DNA from: Pseudomonadota bacterium
GTDB taxonomy: Bacteria > Pseudomonadota > Gammaproteobacteria > GCA-001735895
Assembly: GCA_022566015.1 (NCBI GenBank)
Contig: JADFJT010000013.1
Location: 1 to 39,908, forward strand
Length of the DNA: 39,908 bases
Reading direction: 5' to 3'
A program made the translations under genes and the position numbers. The notes under the pieces were generated by a model, which was not told the origin of the DNA, did not search any database, and saw nothing but the letters and a program-made list of their open reading frames with translations. Each line of letters opens with the position of its first letter. Position 1 is the stretch's first letter. This document shows positions 9,599-18,459 of the stretch, piece by piece.

Positions 9599-9600
9599 TC

Positions 9601-11148
9601 ATGAGTAAAGATAAATTGATCATATTCGACACCACCCTGCGCGATGGTGAACAAAGTCCAGGTGCGTCGATGACAAAGGACGAGAAAGTACGAATCGCCA
9701 GGGCACTGGAAATAATGAAGGTCGATATTATCGAGGCCGGGTTTCCAATCGCCAGCAACGGTGATTTCGAAGCAGTAAAAGCCATCGCTGAAATAATCAA
9801 AGACAGTACTATATGCGGGCTCGCACGCGCCAAGAGGGGTGATATCGAACGCGTCGGGGAAGCGATCAAACCGGCTAACTCGGGCCGAATCCATACTTTT
9901 TTGGCGACATCCCCGATCCATATGGAGCGAAAATTGCGTATGTCTCCCGACGAAGTCGTCGATGCTGCCGTAAAAGCTGTTCGCCTGGCGCGTAAGTACA
10001 CCGATAATGTCGAATTTTCACCCGAAGATGCCGGTCGTTCAGAACCTGACTTCCTGTGTCGCATAATCGAAGCGGTGATCAAGGAGGGAGCCACAACGAT
10101 CAATATTCCGGATACCGTTGGATACAATATCCCCCACCAGTTCGGCGCTTTGATCAAGGAATTAATGGAGCGTATTCCCAATTCGGACAAGGCCGTTTTT
10201 TCAGTCCACTGTCACAACGACCTTGGCCTCGCAGTCGCCAATTCACTTTCTGCAGTATTGCAGGGCGCACGCCAGGTCGAATGTACTATCAATGGCCTGG
10301 GCGAACGCGCAGGCAACGCGTCGCTGGAGGAAGTCGTGATGGCGGTGCGTACTCGTCAGGATGTGTTTTCCTGCGAAACCCATATCGATACTACACAAAT
10401 AATGATCTGCTCCAAATTAGTCGCTGGCATCACCGGGTTTAATGTGCAACCAAACAAGGCTATCGTCGGTGCGAACGCTTTTGCACACGAAGCCGGAATC
10501 CATCAGGATGGCGTACTCAAATCACGCGAGACTTACGAAATCATGCGTGCGCAGGACGTCGGATGGTCTTCCAACAAGCTGGTACTCGGTAAGCATTCCG
10601 GCCGCAACGCGTTCAGGGTTCGTATGGCAGAATTAAATATTGAATTTTCATCAGAAGAGGAACTCAACGAAGTATTCGCGCGCTTTAAAACCCTGGCCGA
10701 TAAGAAGCACGACATCTTTGACGAGGACTTGCAGGCGTTGGTGACCGAAACTGCACTTGAAACTGAAAACGAAACGATTAAGCTGGTGAGCCTGCACGTT
10801 TGCTGTGAAACCGGCGAAACGCCGAACGCGACCATGGTATTGAATATTAATGGTGAAGAGAAAAAAGCACAGTCTTCGGGTGATGGCCCCGTCGACGCCT
10901 GTTTCAAGGCGATCGAGATGCTCACCAAAACCGGCGTCAATTTGCAGTTGTATTCGGTCAATGCAATCACCACTGGCACCGATTCGCTGGGCGAAGTGAC
11001 GGTACGGGTTGAAAAAGACGGTCGGGTGATCAATGGTCAGGGTGCCGATACTGACATAGTAATCGCCTCGGCAAAATCTTACATCAATGCACTCAATAAG
11101 GTCATGAGCAATTCGGGCAAAACGCACCCGCAGCTGGGCGATGTCTAA
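9601..11148 (+). CDS. leuA: 2-isopropylmalate synthase
   Basis: Condenses acetyl-CoA with 2-oxoisovalerate, the first committed step of leucine synthesis and the target of leucine feedback. The protein has 515 aa, the full-length form. The TIM-barrel catalytic domain begins with [12 protein letters not shown] (residues 10-21) and carries the metal-binding HCHNDLG motif in the strand near residue 204. The C-terminal LeuA dimer/allosteric domain (about 390-505) contains [15 protein letters not shown] and [18 protein letters not shown]. The ATG at 9601 is preceded by AGAG at 6-nt spacing. leuB, leuC and leuD are not adjacent. Confidence 0.97.
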   Translation: MSKDKLIIFDTTLRDGEQSPGASMTKDEKVRIARALEIMKVDIIEAGFPIASNGDFEAVKAIAEIIKDSTICGLARAKRGDIERVGEAIKPANSGRIHTFLATSPIHMERKLRMSPDEVVDAAVKAVRLARKYTDNVEFSPEDAGRSEPDFLCRIIEAVIKEGATTINIPDTVGYNIPHQFGALIKELMERIPNSDKAVFSVHCHNDLGLAVANSLSAVLQGARQVECTINGLGERAGNASLEEVVMAVRTRQDVFSCETHIDTTQIMICSKLVAGITGFNVQPNKAIVGANAFAHEAGIHQDGVLKSRETYEIMRAQDVGWSSNKLVLGKHSGRNAFRVRMAELNIEFSSEEELNEVFARFKTLADKKHDIFDEDLQALVTETALETENETIKLVSLHVCCETGETPNATMVLNINGEEKKAQSSGDGPVDACFKAIEMLTKTGVNLQLYSVNAITTGTDSLGEVTVRVEKDGRVINGQGADTDIVIASAKSYINALNKVMSNSGKTHPQLGDV

Positions 11149-11166
11149 TATAAGAGTGTCCTACAG

Positions 11167-11922
11167 GTGTTAACTGCCAGACAACAGCACTGTTTAAATG
11201 GCATCGGAATTCGTCGATGGGTAGTACGAGCCTCTGCTCCGACTGGAGCAGAGGATATTCCTGTTCCGGTAATACAGGATTCACCATCACCGGTTGTAAG
11301 CCCAACAACAACACCAAAGGAAGCATCGATTTCGACGGCGTCGGTGGTAACCCGCGCTGAAATATGCCTCGACAGCTGGGAAGATATCACACGCTCGATC
11401 CATCAATGTGAATCATGCGCTCTAGCCAAAAATTGCACCCAAAAGGTTCCCGGTGTCGGCAATCAGCAAGCGGATTTAATGATAATTGGTGAAGGGCCAG
11501 GCCATGATGAAGATATTAAAGGTGAGCCATTTGTCGGACGCTCAGGGCAACTGCTCGATAAGATGCTACAGGCTATTGGCATCTCACGATCGCAGGTTTT
11601 TATCACCAACATAGTCAAATGCAGACCACCCAATAATCGCGATCCCCATCGAGACGAAGTGCAGGCTTGCAGCACTTTCCTGCGCGCCCAAATTAAACAG
11701 ATTGACCCTAAGGTCATTTTATCGGTGGGGAGAATATCCGCTCACAGTCTGCTGCAATCGACCAGTCCAGTGGGAAAGTTAATCCAGGACATCCACCAGC
11801 TACCCGAGTCGGATATCCCGATAAAAGTCACTTACCACCCGGCCTACCTGCTGCGTAATCCATCCGCCAAATCGATAACCTGGCAAGACATGAAAACATT
11901 GCACAGGATACTGGGCAAATGA
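11167..11922 (+). CDS. Uracil-DNA glycosylase, family 4 (4Fe-4S)
   Basis: Base-excision repair enzyme of 251 aa. The iron-sulfur cysteines are C81 and C84 (CESC), C152 (KCRPP) and C168. The active-site motif GEGPGHDED lies at 108-116, with FVGRSGQLLD after it, and HPAYLLR near the C-terminus. An N-terminal extension of about 70 residues, rich in Pro, Ser and Thr, precedes the catalytic domain, starting with a short helix (LNGIGIRRW) seen in gammaproteobacterial members. It has a GTG start. Its TGA overlaps rimI's ATG by 4 nt, a common pairing. Confidence 0.92.
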   Translation: MLTARQQHCLNGIGIRRWVVRASAPTGAEDIPVPVIQDSPSPVVSPTTTPKEASISTASVVTRAEICLDSWEDITRSIHQCESCALAKNCTQKVPGVGNQQADLMIIGEGPGHDEDIKGEPFVGRSGQLLDKMLQAIGISRSQVFITNIVKCRPPNNRDPHRDEVQACSTFLRAQIKQIDPKVILSVGRISAHSLLQSTSPVGKLIQDIHQLPESDIPIKVTYHPAYLLRNPSAKSITWQDMKTLHRILGK

Positions 11923-12374
11923 GTGAATCCGGGCTTTACTTCAGGCCAATGTATATCGGCGATGTGCCCAGGGTAATCAGTCTGGAAAATGAAGTTTACG
12001 AGTTTCCCTGGTCAGAGCGGATTTTTCGGGACTGTATTCGGGTTGGCTACGATTGCTGGCTTGTGCTAGAGCTTAATAAAATAGTGGGGCACGCGGTCCT
12101 TAGTGTGGCCGCAGGCGAATGCCATATGCTTAATCTGTCGATAGCAAAACAACATCAGGGCAAGGGTTGGGGCAAAATATTTATCGAATTCTTACTCGAA
12201 ATAGCTCGAAAAAAACATGCCGATGTGATGATGCTTGAAGTGAGACCCAGCAATACGCTCGCAATTAATTGCTATAATTCGTCCGGATTTAATGAAATCG
12301 GCTGTCGAAAAGATTATTATCCTGCGCCGGGTGGGAAGGAAGATGCTTTACTCTTTGCCCGGCAAATTTCCTGA
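11919..12374 (+). CDS. rimI: Ribosomal protein S18 N-alpha-acetyltransferase RimI
   Basis: GNAT-fold acetyltransferase of 151 aa that acetylates the N-terminal alanine of S18 and possibly other proteins. The acetyl-CoA pyrophosphate loop is QHQGKGWG. The later core EVRPSNTLAINCYNSSGF, then DYYPAPGGKEDALLF, is strongly RimI-like. It overlaps ung4 by ATGA, so it is translationally coupled. A long stem-loop directly follows its stop. Confidence 0.92.
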   Translation: MSESGLYFRPMYIGDVPRVISLENEVYEFPWSERIFRDCIRVGYDCWLVLELNKIVGHAVLSVAAGECHMLNLSIAKQHQGKGWGKIFIEFLLEIARKKHADVMMLEVRPSNTLAINCYNSSGFNEIGCRKDYYPAPGGKEDALLFARQIS

Positions 12375-12418
12375 GGGTGCCGCTATTAATTGTCTTTTTC
12401 CACGATAGCGGCACCCTT
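12374..12418 (+). terminator. Long stem-loop between rimI and prfC
   Basis: GGGTGCCGCTAT (12375-12386) pairs perfectly with ATAGCGGCACCC (12405-12416), 12 bp, extended by A-T and G-U at the base. The 18-nt loop contains TTTTT. It starts at the last base of the rimI stop. Only TTAATT follows, so termination may be partial; it could also protect the 3' end. The arm CCACGATAGCGGC resembles the head of the intergenic repeat seen elsewhere. Confidence 0.5.
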
Positions 12419-12462
12419 AATTCGATATTCCAGTAGTAACAGCTTCAATTGAGTAAATATTA

Positions 12463-14052
12463 ATGTCTGACATCGATGAAATGCGTCGTCGCCGTACCTT
12501 CGCGATCATTTCGCATCCTGACGCGGGTAAAACCACGGTGACCGAAAAGTTGCTGCTTTTCGGCAAGGCTATCCAGATGGCGGGGACGGTTAAAAGTCGC
12601 AAGGCCGCTCGGCACGCCACTTCAGACTGGATGGAAATCGAAAAACAGCGCGGTATCTCTGTCACTTCTTCGGTCATGCAATTTCCCTACCGGGACTGCA
12701 TCATTAATTTACTCGACACGCCCGGACACGAGGATTTTTCCGAAGATACTTATCGCACATTGACCGCGGTTGATTCGGCGCTAATGGTGATCGACTGCGC
12801 CAAGGGAGTCGAGGAACGCACTATCAAATTGATGGATGTATGTCGACTGCGTGATACACCTATCATCACATTTATTAATAAACTCGACCGCGAAGGCCGC
12901 GACCCCATCGATTTGATGGATGAGGTAGAAGAAGTATTGAAAATTCGTTGCGCGCCTGTGACCTGGCCCATAGGCATGGGTAAACGATTGAAAGGCGTAT
13001 TTCATTTACAAAACGACTCTGTACACCTGTTTTCCGCCAGCAATTCAGACCGGATTTCGTCTGGAGAAATTATTAAAGGTCTCGATAATCCGCGACTGGA
13101 CGAGGTGCTCGGTGACATGGCCGCTGAATTTCGTGAGGAAATTGAACTGGTTCGGGGAGCTTCGAACGAATTTGACGCCGACAGTTATCTGGCTGGTAAA
13201 TTGACTCCGGTATTTTTTGGTTCTGCGATCAATAATTTTGGCATGGCCGAATTGCTCGATGCCATTAACCACTTCGCCCCGCCGCCGAGGGCACGCCCGA
13301 CCCAAACCCGCGAAGTGCAACCAGACGAGGAGCAACTTACCGGATTCGTGTTCAAGATTCAGGCGAATATGGATAAGCAACACCGCGATCGAATTGCCTT
13401 TATGCGCATCTGTTCGGGGAAATACACCCGTGGAATGAAGTTGAGGCATGTGCGCATTAATAAGGACGTGAAAATACCCGATGCCTTAACATTTCTGGCG
13501 GCCGATCGAGGGCACATCGAGGAAGCCTATAGCGGCGATATTATCGGTATTCACAACCACGGGACTATTCGTATCGGAGATACCTTTACCCAGGGCGAAA
13601 GCCTGGCATTTATCGGGATTCCAAATTTTGCCCCCGAATTATTCCGACGTGCGCAATTGAAAGATCCCCTCAAGATGAAGGCTTTGATGAAGGGGTTAAC
13701 GCAGTTATGCGAAGAAGGTGCTACCCAGTTATTTAAACCCATCGCCAATAACGACCTGATTCTGGGCGCAGTCGGGATACTGCAATTCGACGTGGTCGCG
13801 CACCGACTCAAGAACGAGTACGGCGTCGATTGCCAGTTCGAAGCGGTGAATGTACATACTGCGCGCTGGGTAAGCTGTAACGACGAGAAAAAATTAGAAG
13901 AATTCAAAAACAAACTACGCGCTAATCTGGCGTTCGACCATGCGGGTGATCTCGCTTACATCGCACCTTCGCGAGTCAACCTCACTATGACGCAGGAACG
14001 CTGGCCCGAAATAGAATTCCTCGCCACACGAGAACATGGCATTTACGATTAA
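12463..14052 (+). CDS. prfC: Peptide chain release factor 3
   Basis: Translational GTPase RF3, 529 aa, which recycles RF1/RF2 from the ribosome after peptide release. G1 is HPDAGKTT (residues 18-25), G3 is DTPGHEDFS and G4 is [10 protein letters not shown]. The switch region has SVTSSVMQF, and the C-terminal domain ends with [14 protein letters not shown], all diagnostic of RF3 rather than EF-G. Length is normal. The next gene begins inside its last 17 nt. Confidence 0.97.
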   Translation: MSDIDEMRRRRTFAIISHPDAGKTTVTEKLLLFGKAIQMAGTVKSRKAARHATSDWMEIEKQRGISVTSSVMQFPYRDCIINLLDTPGHEDFSEDTYRTLTAVDSALMVIDCAKGVEERTIKLMDVCRLRDTPIITFINKLDREGRDPIDLMDEVEEVLKIRCAPVTWPIGMGKRLKGVFHLQNDSVHLFSASNSDRISSGEIIKGLDNPRLDEVLGDMAAEFREEIELVRGASNEFDADSYLAGKLTPVFFGSAINNFGMAELLDAINHFAPPPRARPTQTREVQPDEEQLTGFVFKIQANMDKQHRDRIAFMRICSGKYTRGMKLRHVRINKDVKIPDALTFLAADRGHIEEAYSGDIIGIHNHGTIRIGDTFTQGESLAFIGIPNFAPELFRRAQLKDPLKMKALMKGLTQLCEEGATQLFKPIANNDLILGAVGILQFDVVAHRLKNEYGVDCQFEAVNVHTARWVSCNDEKKLEEFKNKLRANLAFDHAGDLAYIAPSRVNLTMTQERWPEIEFLATREHGIYD

Positions 14053-15013
14053 TCCCGGAGTTTTGGCTATCGCCGGAGTTCTGATACTGCCGACCATTAC
14101 CACCTCCATCGGTGCGGTAGGCCTGAGCACGAGGGATCAAAACCCGATGTTTCAGGCTTACTATTTACCGACCAACACCCCACAGACACATGCTGGCTGG
14201 AATGTTTCACATTCGGTATTCGTCACCAATACATTTCAATCGCAGAGTAACGCAAACGAGACTCTGATCATCGATGCTGAAAACTATCGTTACGATTTTT
14301 CGATTGCTTACCAGCGTAATAACTGGCGAATTGGCGCTTCGATTCCATATTATTCCACTCAACGGGGATCGCTCGATAGTGCGATCGAAGATTGGCACGA
14401 TTTTTTTGGTTTACCGCAAAATGGTCGTAAACTTAACCCCGACGATCAACTCAATATCAATTACACCCGAAACGGCAAAGTCGTTTATCTACAAACACAA
14501 AGCGCTGGCGGCCTCGGTGACATTGCACTTTCTTTGAGCTATTTGCTGGCAAGTGATGATAAAGGGGCAACTGAAATTTCATTTGCAATAGACTTACCCA
14601 CTGGCTCTAGTGCTGACAATACGGGCAACGATAAGGTCGACCTCGCAATTTGGTTAAGAAAGACAAGCGCCGTCACTACGCAATCGAGTCTGTTTGGTCT
14701 GGTAGGCGTAAGCCGGCTCGGTAGAGGAGGTCAGTTGGAAGATCACCTGGAAAGGCAGGTATGGACAGCCCAATTCGGTTTCGATTACGCATTTAAATCT
14801 TCTATCAGTGGAGTACTGCAACTAGATATGCATTCTAGCCTGATTAAAAACAGTGCTCTGGCAGCGCTCGGGAATTCGGCACAAATTCAGATCGGTCTGA
14901 AATTCACGAAATTGATCGACAATCACGATCTCAGCCTGTTTATCTCCGAAGACATCCTGGTAGGATCTGCACCCGATATTAGCTTCGGACTTCAACTAAA
15001 CAGAAGTTACTAG
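14036..15013 (+). CDS. DUF3187 family outer-membrane-like protein
   Basis: Protein of 325 aa with an N-terminal signal sequence (hydrophobic residues 9-27) followed by alternating beta-strand-like segments. The opening [14 protein letters not shown] and the mid-region [13 protein letters not shown] are what I recognise as DUF3187; members look like small outer-membrane beta-barrels of unknown role. The C-terminus ends in aromatic Tyr, consistent with a barrel. Its ATG overlaps prfC by 17 nt in another frame, so expression may be coupled to RF3 translation. Function unknown. Confidence 0.75.
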   Translation: MAFTINPGVLAIAGVLILPTITTSIGAVGLSTRDQNPMFQAYYLPTNTPQTHAGWNVSHSVFVTNTFQSQSNANETLIIDAENYRYDFSIAYQRNNWRIGASIPYYSTQRGSLDSAIEDWHDFFGLPQNGRKLNPDDQLNINYTRNGKVVYLQTQSAGGLGDIALSLSYLLASDDKGATEISFAIDLPTGSSADNTGNDKVDLAIWLRKTSAVTTQSSLFGLVGVSRLGRGGQLEDHLERQVWTAQFGFDYAFKSSISGVLQLDMHSSLIKNSALAALGNSAQIQIGLKFTKLIDNHDLSLFISEDILVGSAPDISFGLQLNRSY

Positions 15014-15028
15014 GCGTATAGCCTTCAG

Positions 15029-15060
15029 AGGGACAAAGTCTGCTATCCCTGCTATTTTTT
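15029..15060 (+). terminator. Weak terminator candidate after the DUF3187 gene
   Basis: AGGGA (15029-15033) with TCCCT (15046-15050), then GCTA and six T. The stem is only 5 bp, so this is tentative. The rest of the gap to 15292 shows nothing I recognise; plus-strand ORFs there overlap the minus-strand GGCT-like gene and look like shadows. Confidence 0.3.
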
Positions 15061-15292
15061 CGGGGAAAAGAGCCCTGGTACGACAGGATCGATCTGTTTC
15101 AAAATTTTCTTCGATGCCCTATATTTCTATGGGTTAAGATTGAGGTATTTCCGCGTGAAAATCCGCCCCATGAGTTGGATGCGAGCAAACCAACGCTCTA
15201 CGTCCTCGCTGATCGCGGTCTCAGTGACCTGCTGGTAGTTCCCCAGTTGACCGGCCAAATGCATTTACAGAATCCTCGCCAGCCTGTTCTGA

Positions 15293-15628
15293 TCATGGCC
15301 AATCGCCGTGTAACCTGGTTTTCTCGATACACAGATTTGATTGCACAACGTACATCCAGGCATCGCCGTAAACAGTGGAAATCGTAACGCGCTGATATAA
15401 ATCCGGATACCATTCGAGACGATCAATGACCGCCAGGATATCAGGATTAATCCCATATACCTCGCCAGCGATGGGGCTGTCACCCTCCAGGCTGACCGCC
15501 GGGTAGCCACCAAAATCGTACATGGAATAATCGGAACAGGTGGTAAATTCACCGAGATAATCGGCCCCATTTAAATAAAAAGCATTGCGAAAACCACGTT
15601 TCAAAGTGCCATATACAAAAAGTCGCAT
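15293..15628 (-). CDS. Gamma-glutamylcyclotransferase-like protein
   Basis: Protein of 111 aa of the GGCT/AIG2/YtfP fold. The signature YGTLKRG is at residues 6-12. The fold's acidic catalytic residue is probably E72 in DRLEWYP. These proteins release 5-oxoproline from gamma-glutamyl amines or dipeptides; the true substrate is unknown. The start ATG overlaps the hslR stop as TGATG, so it is translationally coupled and is the last gene of the htpG-side minus-strand cluster. Confidence 0.82.
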   Translation of the reverse strand: MRLFVYGTLKRGFRNAFYLNGADYLGEFTTCSDYSMYDFGGYPAVSLEGDSPIAGEVYGINPDILAVIDRLEWYPDLYQRVTISTVYGDAWMYVVQSNLCIEKTRLHGDWP

Positions 15629-16014
15629 CAGCCTGTAAATTGCCTTATTTTTCGTCGCTCCCGCTTGTTCGGGCGACGATTCCTTTCCGGATATTGCAGC
15701 GCTGCCAATTTACGTTGTTCAGCCTCGTACTGGCGCCTTTCCCTGCTCGCTTCTGTTTCCTGGTACAGAGTTTGTGCGACCTGTGCTGATCCGCGTCGAT
15801 CGCTAAGATTCTTAACGATTATTTCCAGCCGGTCACAGCCTCGAAGTATTTCATATCGATCCTCGATTCGTACCATTTGTGCTGGCTTGATTCTCGATCC
15901 ATTCCGATGCACTTTACCGCCATTCACCGCTTCGCTAGCAAGTGCTCGGGTTTTGAAAAATCGGGCTGCCCAAAGCCACTTGTCTATCCTGATTCTACTT
16001 TTTACCTCTCCCAT
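15628..16014 (-). CDS. hslR: S4-domain RNA-binding heat-shock protein Hsp15
   Basis: Protein of 128 aa carrying an S4 RNA-binding domain (RIDKWLWAARFFKTRALASE then GGKVHRNGSRIKP). It ends in a basic tail with NRRPNKRERRKIRQF, as in E. coli HslR. Hsp15 binds the 50S subunit with a stalled nascent chain and frees the tRNA for recycling. I start at the ATG at 16014, 13 nt after the upstream stop; a longer frame to 16095 would overlap the upstream gene by 68 nt and has no support. Its presence downstream of htpG suits a heat-shock cluster. Confidence 0.9.
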   Translation of the reverse strand: MGEVKSRIRIDKWLWAARFFKTRALASEAVNGGKVHRNGSRIKPAQMVRIEDRYEILRGCDRLEIIVKNLSDRRGSAQVAQTLYQETEASRERRQYEAEQRKLAALQYPERNRRPNKRERRKIRQFTG

Positions 16015-16027
16015 GTCCGTCGAAATC

Positions 16028-16945
16028 TCAGGCTCGTAACAATCTTTGCGTGTCTTCAATTTCCTGTTGCGCCTGTTCGAAAAAAAACAGGCCACTATCG
16101 TCTATATTGAGTAAATCAAGTTTTTTGATCACTGGTAACAGATCGAGCACCAGGTTTTCGTCTAGCCGCCCCGTACGGTGTAGGTATAAAAGTCGTGCAG
16201 CGATAACGATATCGACATAGTCGGCCAGTTCGCCGGTATCCCGAGTCCAGTTTTCCGCCTGCTCAACAACCTGTAAGAAATCGCTATCAAATTCCCACTG
16301 CTTAAATAACAACCTGCTAATCGGCAGACGCAAATTCGACATGCTTTTTTCCAACGCTTCCGGCTTTTTTATCAATCCCGGATGCTCGTCGATAAAATGC
16401 AAAACCGGGGCGGTCTGCACAATCTGGATAATCTCCTTAGTGCCTATGTCAGAGGAATTGATTACCTGGCGAATCTTTAATGCAGCTTCTGGCAGCGCTG
16501 GCAACTGAAGTCGATTTTGTTGAAATGCCTTCAGCAGATGCTCAAATAAGGTGCTCTCTTCCTCTTCGAGAGTCATCTCGCTGGTTTCTATAGAAGCAGC
16601 CTGCTGTTGAGAATACAGCCCATCGAATAGCTCTCTATCAATATCTAGCACTGCGCCGTGACTGGTAGTCAACGCCGAATCTTCGTCCAAGGCCCAATTA
16701 AACAGGGGTGAAAGTGCGCGCTCATCGTTATGGGTGAATTTTTCAACTTCGAATCCACACGAATACAGCGAAACCTCACCTTCCAGAAGATAGGTTAAGG
16801 TGTTGTTTTGTGCGTTGGCCAGGGTATTCGGGTCGAGCTGTCTGACCGAAGCATGATCAAACAAATGATCCCGGTCATTGCTATTAATATCGCAAATAGG
16901 CTTAAGGCGATCCCGTCGAATATATTTTTTTAAGGAATCATCCAT
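16028..16945 (-). CDS. Degenerate cyclic-nucleotide-binding plus HDOD-like protein
   Basis: Protein of 305 aa, not matched to a named family with certainty. Residues about 51-62 (TYLLEGEVSLYS) look like a cyclic-nucleotide-binding (cNMP) fold. Residues 148-180, starting LPALPEAALKIRQVI, match the opening helices of an HDOD domain. The HDOD core seems shortened and I see no HD metal pair, so it is probably a non-catalytic signalling adaptor. An acidic linker (MTLEEEEST) joins the parts. It is cotranscribed with the FAD oxidoreductase (37-nt gap) and hslR (13-nt gap). Function unknown. Confidence 0.6.
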   Translation of the reverse strand: MDDSLKKYIRRDRLKPICDINSNDRDHLFDHASVRQLDPNTLANAQNNTLTYLLEGEVSLYSCGFEVEKFTHNDERALSPLFNWALDEDSALTTSHGAVLDIDRELFDGLYSQQQAASIETSEMTLEEEESTLFEHLLKAFQQNRLQLPALPEAALKIRQVINSSDIGTKEIIQIVQTAPVLHFIDEHPGLIKKPEALEKSMSNLRLPISRLLFKQWEFDSDFLQVVEQAENWTRDTGELADYVDIVIAARLLYLHRTGRLDENLVLDLLPVIKKLDLLNIDDSGLFFFEQAQQEIEDTQRLLRA

Positions 16946-16982
16946 CGTTCACAGTTTCAATTTATTGGCGGGATTGAATTTA

Positions 16983-17987
16983 TCACGCGTCTAGCTTATG
17001 TATATATTTCATCACCCTGTCGGCCATAGAAAACCCGCTGAGTACGGCCCCCTCTATTCTAGGCGCGGTACACCAGTCGCCACAAGCACCAATTGCTTCA
17101 GTTTCGTCAAATAAAGAATCTTCATTTATCGGATTTATCGGTACCGCATGTTTCCAGCAATGAACCGACGACGAAACAGCCTTCATTTCGGGCAGGTCAA
17201 CCGCTTCCCAAAAAGACTGTAGCAGTGCATGCATCACCCTTCCTCTATAACTGGCCGCATATAGTTGCGACCATTCCGGCGATGCGTGTAGAACCCAACA
17301 ATCAAATTTATCCTGCTGCCCGGCTAGTTGATAGCGTGAAATCCATGACAAAGGCGAATTCAGCACATGGGCGGCGTCAAAAGGCAGATCTAACCTGGGC
17401 TCGAACGCGAACATGCCACTCCAGCACACAGTCATGTCAACCCGGTCTGCCAAAACGCTGATGCTTGGAACTCCGCGGCACAAGTTCGAGACCTCGTTAG
17501 CAGTAGTGGAAATAATGACAATATCGAAGGCGCCGAGGTAATCACCACGTTCGTTAAATATTCGCCAGCCACCATCGCTTTGTTTTTCCAACTCGGAAAT
17601 ATTGCACGAAACGGTTAATTCACAGTTTTGTGCTAGATTTTCAACCACTATCTGCATTCGCGGGTATCCCACAAACGCCTGTGTAGCCATATCACTATTG
17701 CTCACCTGGCCTTTCTCTAGCTCGACAATCCAGCCATCCCACGGCCGCACGATGCCTTCGCTCTGCCAGGCAGAAACAATATTCCAGAATAACGGATTGT
17801 TTACAGTAAAGTATTGTGCACCATGATTGAATTCGTATTCCCCGGCCCTAAATCGGGAAATTCGACCCCCCGGGAAAATACTTTTTTCGAAAACCTTGAC
17901 GCTGGGTATCAGTCCCTTTAGTGCGGTCGCACAGGTTAAACCGGCGAGACCAGCTCCAATAACCGCAACCGAAGACACTTTCGACAA
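16983..17987 (-). CDS. NAD(P)/FAD-dependent oxidoreductase (renalase/amine-oxidase-like)
   Basis: FAD-binding protein of 334 aa. The dinucleotide motif is GAGLAG (residues 11-16), followed by EKSIFPGGRISRFR, the usual second contact region, and NHGAQYFTV, typical of bacterial renalase-like proteins. The C-terminus has the FAD-proximal ACGDWCTAPRIEGAVLSG motif. Substrate unknown. The start is a TTG at 17987 or a GTG at 17978; both leave the Rossmann strand intact. It lies in a minus-strand series after the PilZ gene with a 31-nt gap. Confidence 0.85.
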   Translation of the reverse strand: MSKVSSVAVIGAGLAGLTCATALKGLIPSVKVFEKSIFPGGRISRFRAGEYEFNHGAQYFTVNNPLFWNIVSAWQSEGIVRPWDGWIVELEKGQVSNSDMATQAFVGYPRMQIVVENLAQNCELTVSCNISELEKQSDGGWRIFNERGDYLGAFDIVIISTTANEVSNLCRGVPSISVLADRVDMTVCWSGMFAFEPRLDLPFDAAHVLNSPLSWISRYQLAGQQDKFDCWVLHASPEWSQLYAASYRGRVMHALLQSFWEAVDLPEMKAVSSSVHCWKHAVPINPINEDSLFDETEAIGACGDWCTAPRIEGAVLSGFSMADRVMKYIHKLDA

Positions 17988-18018
17988 GTTGCTAGTGGCC
18001 TACCAAGCAAAATTTATA

Positions 18019-18459
18019 TTATAAAGCCGGAAAATCACCGGCATAACGTGAAATCCACTCGCGGGCCGCTTCCTGGGTGGTCAGCTCACGTCCTTCGACA
18101 CGTTCGACCTCCTTTCGATAATGTTCAATATGGCATATTTGCTCGATCATACGCAGACGAAAGGCTTCCTTTTTCCCTTCGAATTCAAGCCCAATTTCAT
18201 AACCATTTTTGGTTTTATCGCACCAAACCACGGTCCCTGTCAGGTAATTATCACTTTCAAGAATGGGAATACAGACTTTAACTTTTTGCAGTAGCTCCAG
18301 AGCATGACTGGAAATGAAAGCGAGACCGCCAAGACTGACATTGGTCAGTGTCTCATCTTCCCCTTCATCGCTATCATCCCCTACCCACTCCAGTTCTACC
18401 GTAATCGGTACGTCGGATGGGTGGCGAATGTATTTTCGAATCGTCGCGCTATTTTGCAA
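18019..18459 (-). CDS. PilZ-domain protein
   Basis: Protein of 146 aa with a PilZ domain, which binds cyclic di-GMP. The RxxxR motif is R8-R12 (RKYIR) and the NxSxxG motif is N40-S42-G45 (NVSLGG). An acidic insert ([10 protein letters not shown]) sits between them. A C-terminal helical region (about 100-146) follows. The only plausible start is a TTG at 18459, inside the last codons of htpG (11-nt overlap), so its translation probably depends on HtpG translation. Partner and output unknown. Confidence 0.85.
   Translation of the reverse strand: MQNSATIRKYIRHPSDVPITVELEWVGDDSDEGEDETLTNVSLGGLAFISSHALELLQKVKVCIPILESDNYLTGTVVWCDKTKNGYEIGLEFEGKKEAFRLRMIEQICHIEHYRKEVERVEGRELTTQEAAREWISRYAGDFPAL

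Larger units (their letters stand above)
9296..9600 (+). other. pssA-leuA intergenic region: leader of leuA
   Basis: Stretch of 305 nt without a conventional gene. The first part holds a weak GGCT/AGCC stem followed by ATTTTTT (near 9350-9366), possibly ending pssA. Then come a promoter-like pair (9387-9415), a leucine-rich leader ORF (9422-9526), a CTGCC-GTAA-GGCAG hairpin (9518-9531) and the leuA ribosome-binding site. See the separate entries. Confidence 0.6.

Noticed and set aside
9527-9600. Transcriptional terminator in the leuA leader
   Set aside because: The only T-run (ATTTTTAAGC, 9571-9580) is not preceded by a GC-rich stem, so classic transcription attenuation is not supported.
9576-10190. 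204-codon minus-strand ORF across the start of leuA
   Set aside because: Antisense to conserved LeuA catalytic motifs, no family resemblance, and it runs over the leuA RBS.
10533-11033. 166-codon minus-strand ORF inside leuA
   Set aside because: Lies wholly within the well-supported leuA; composition and lack of recognisable domains mark it as an antisense shadow.
15175-15387. 70-codon plus-strand ORF
   Set aside because: Overlaps the GGCT-like gene on the other strand; no ribosome-binding site and no recognisable protein.
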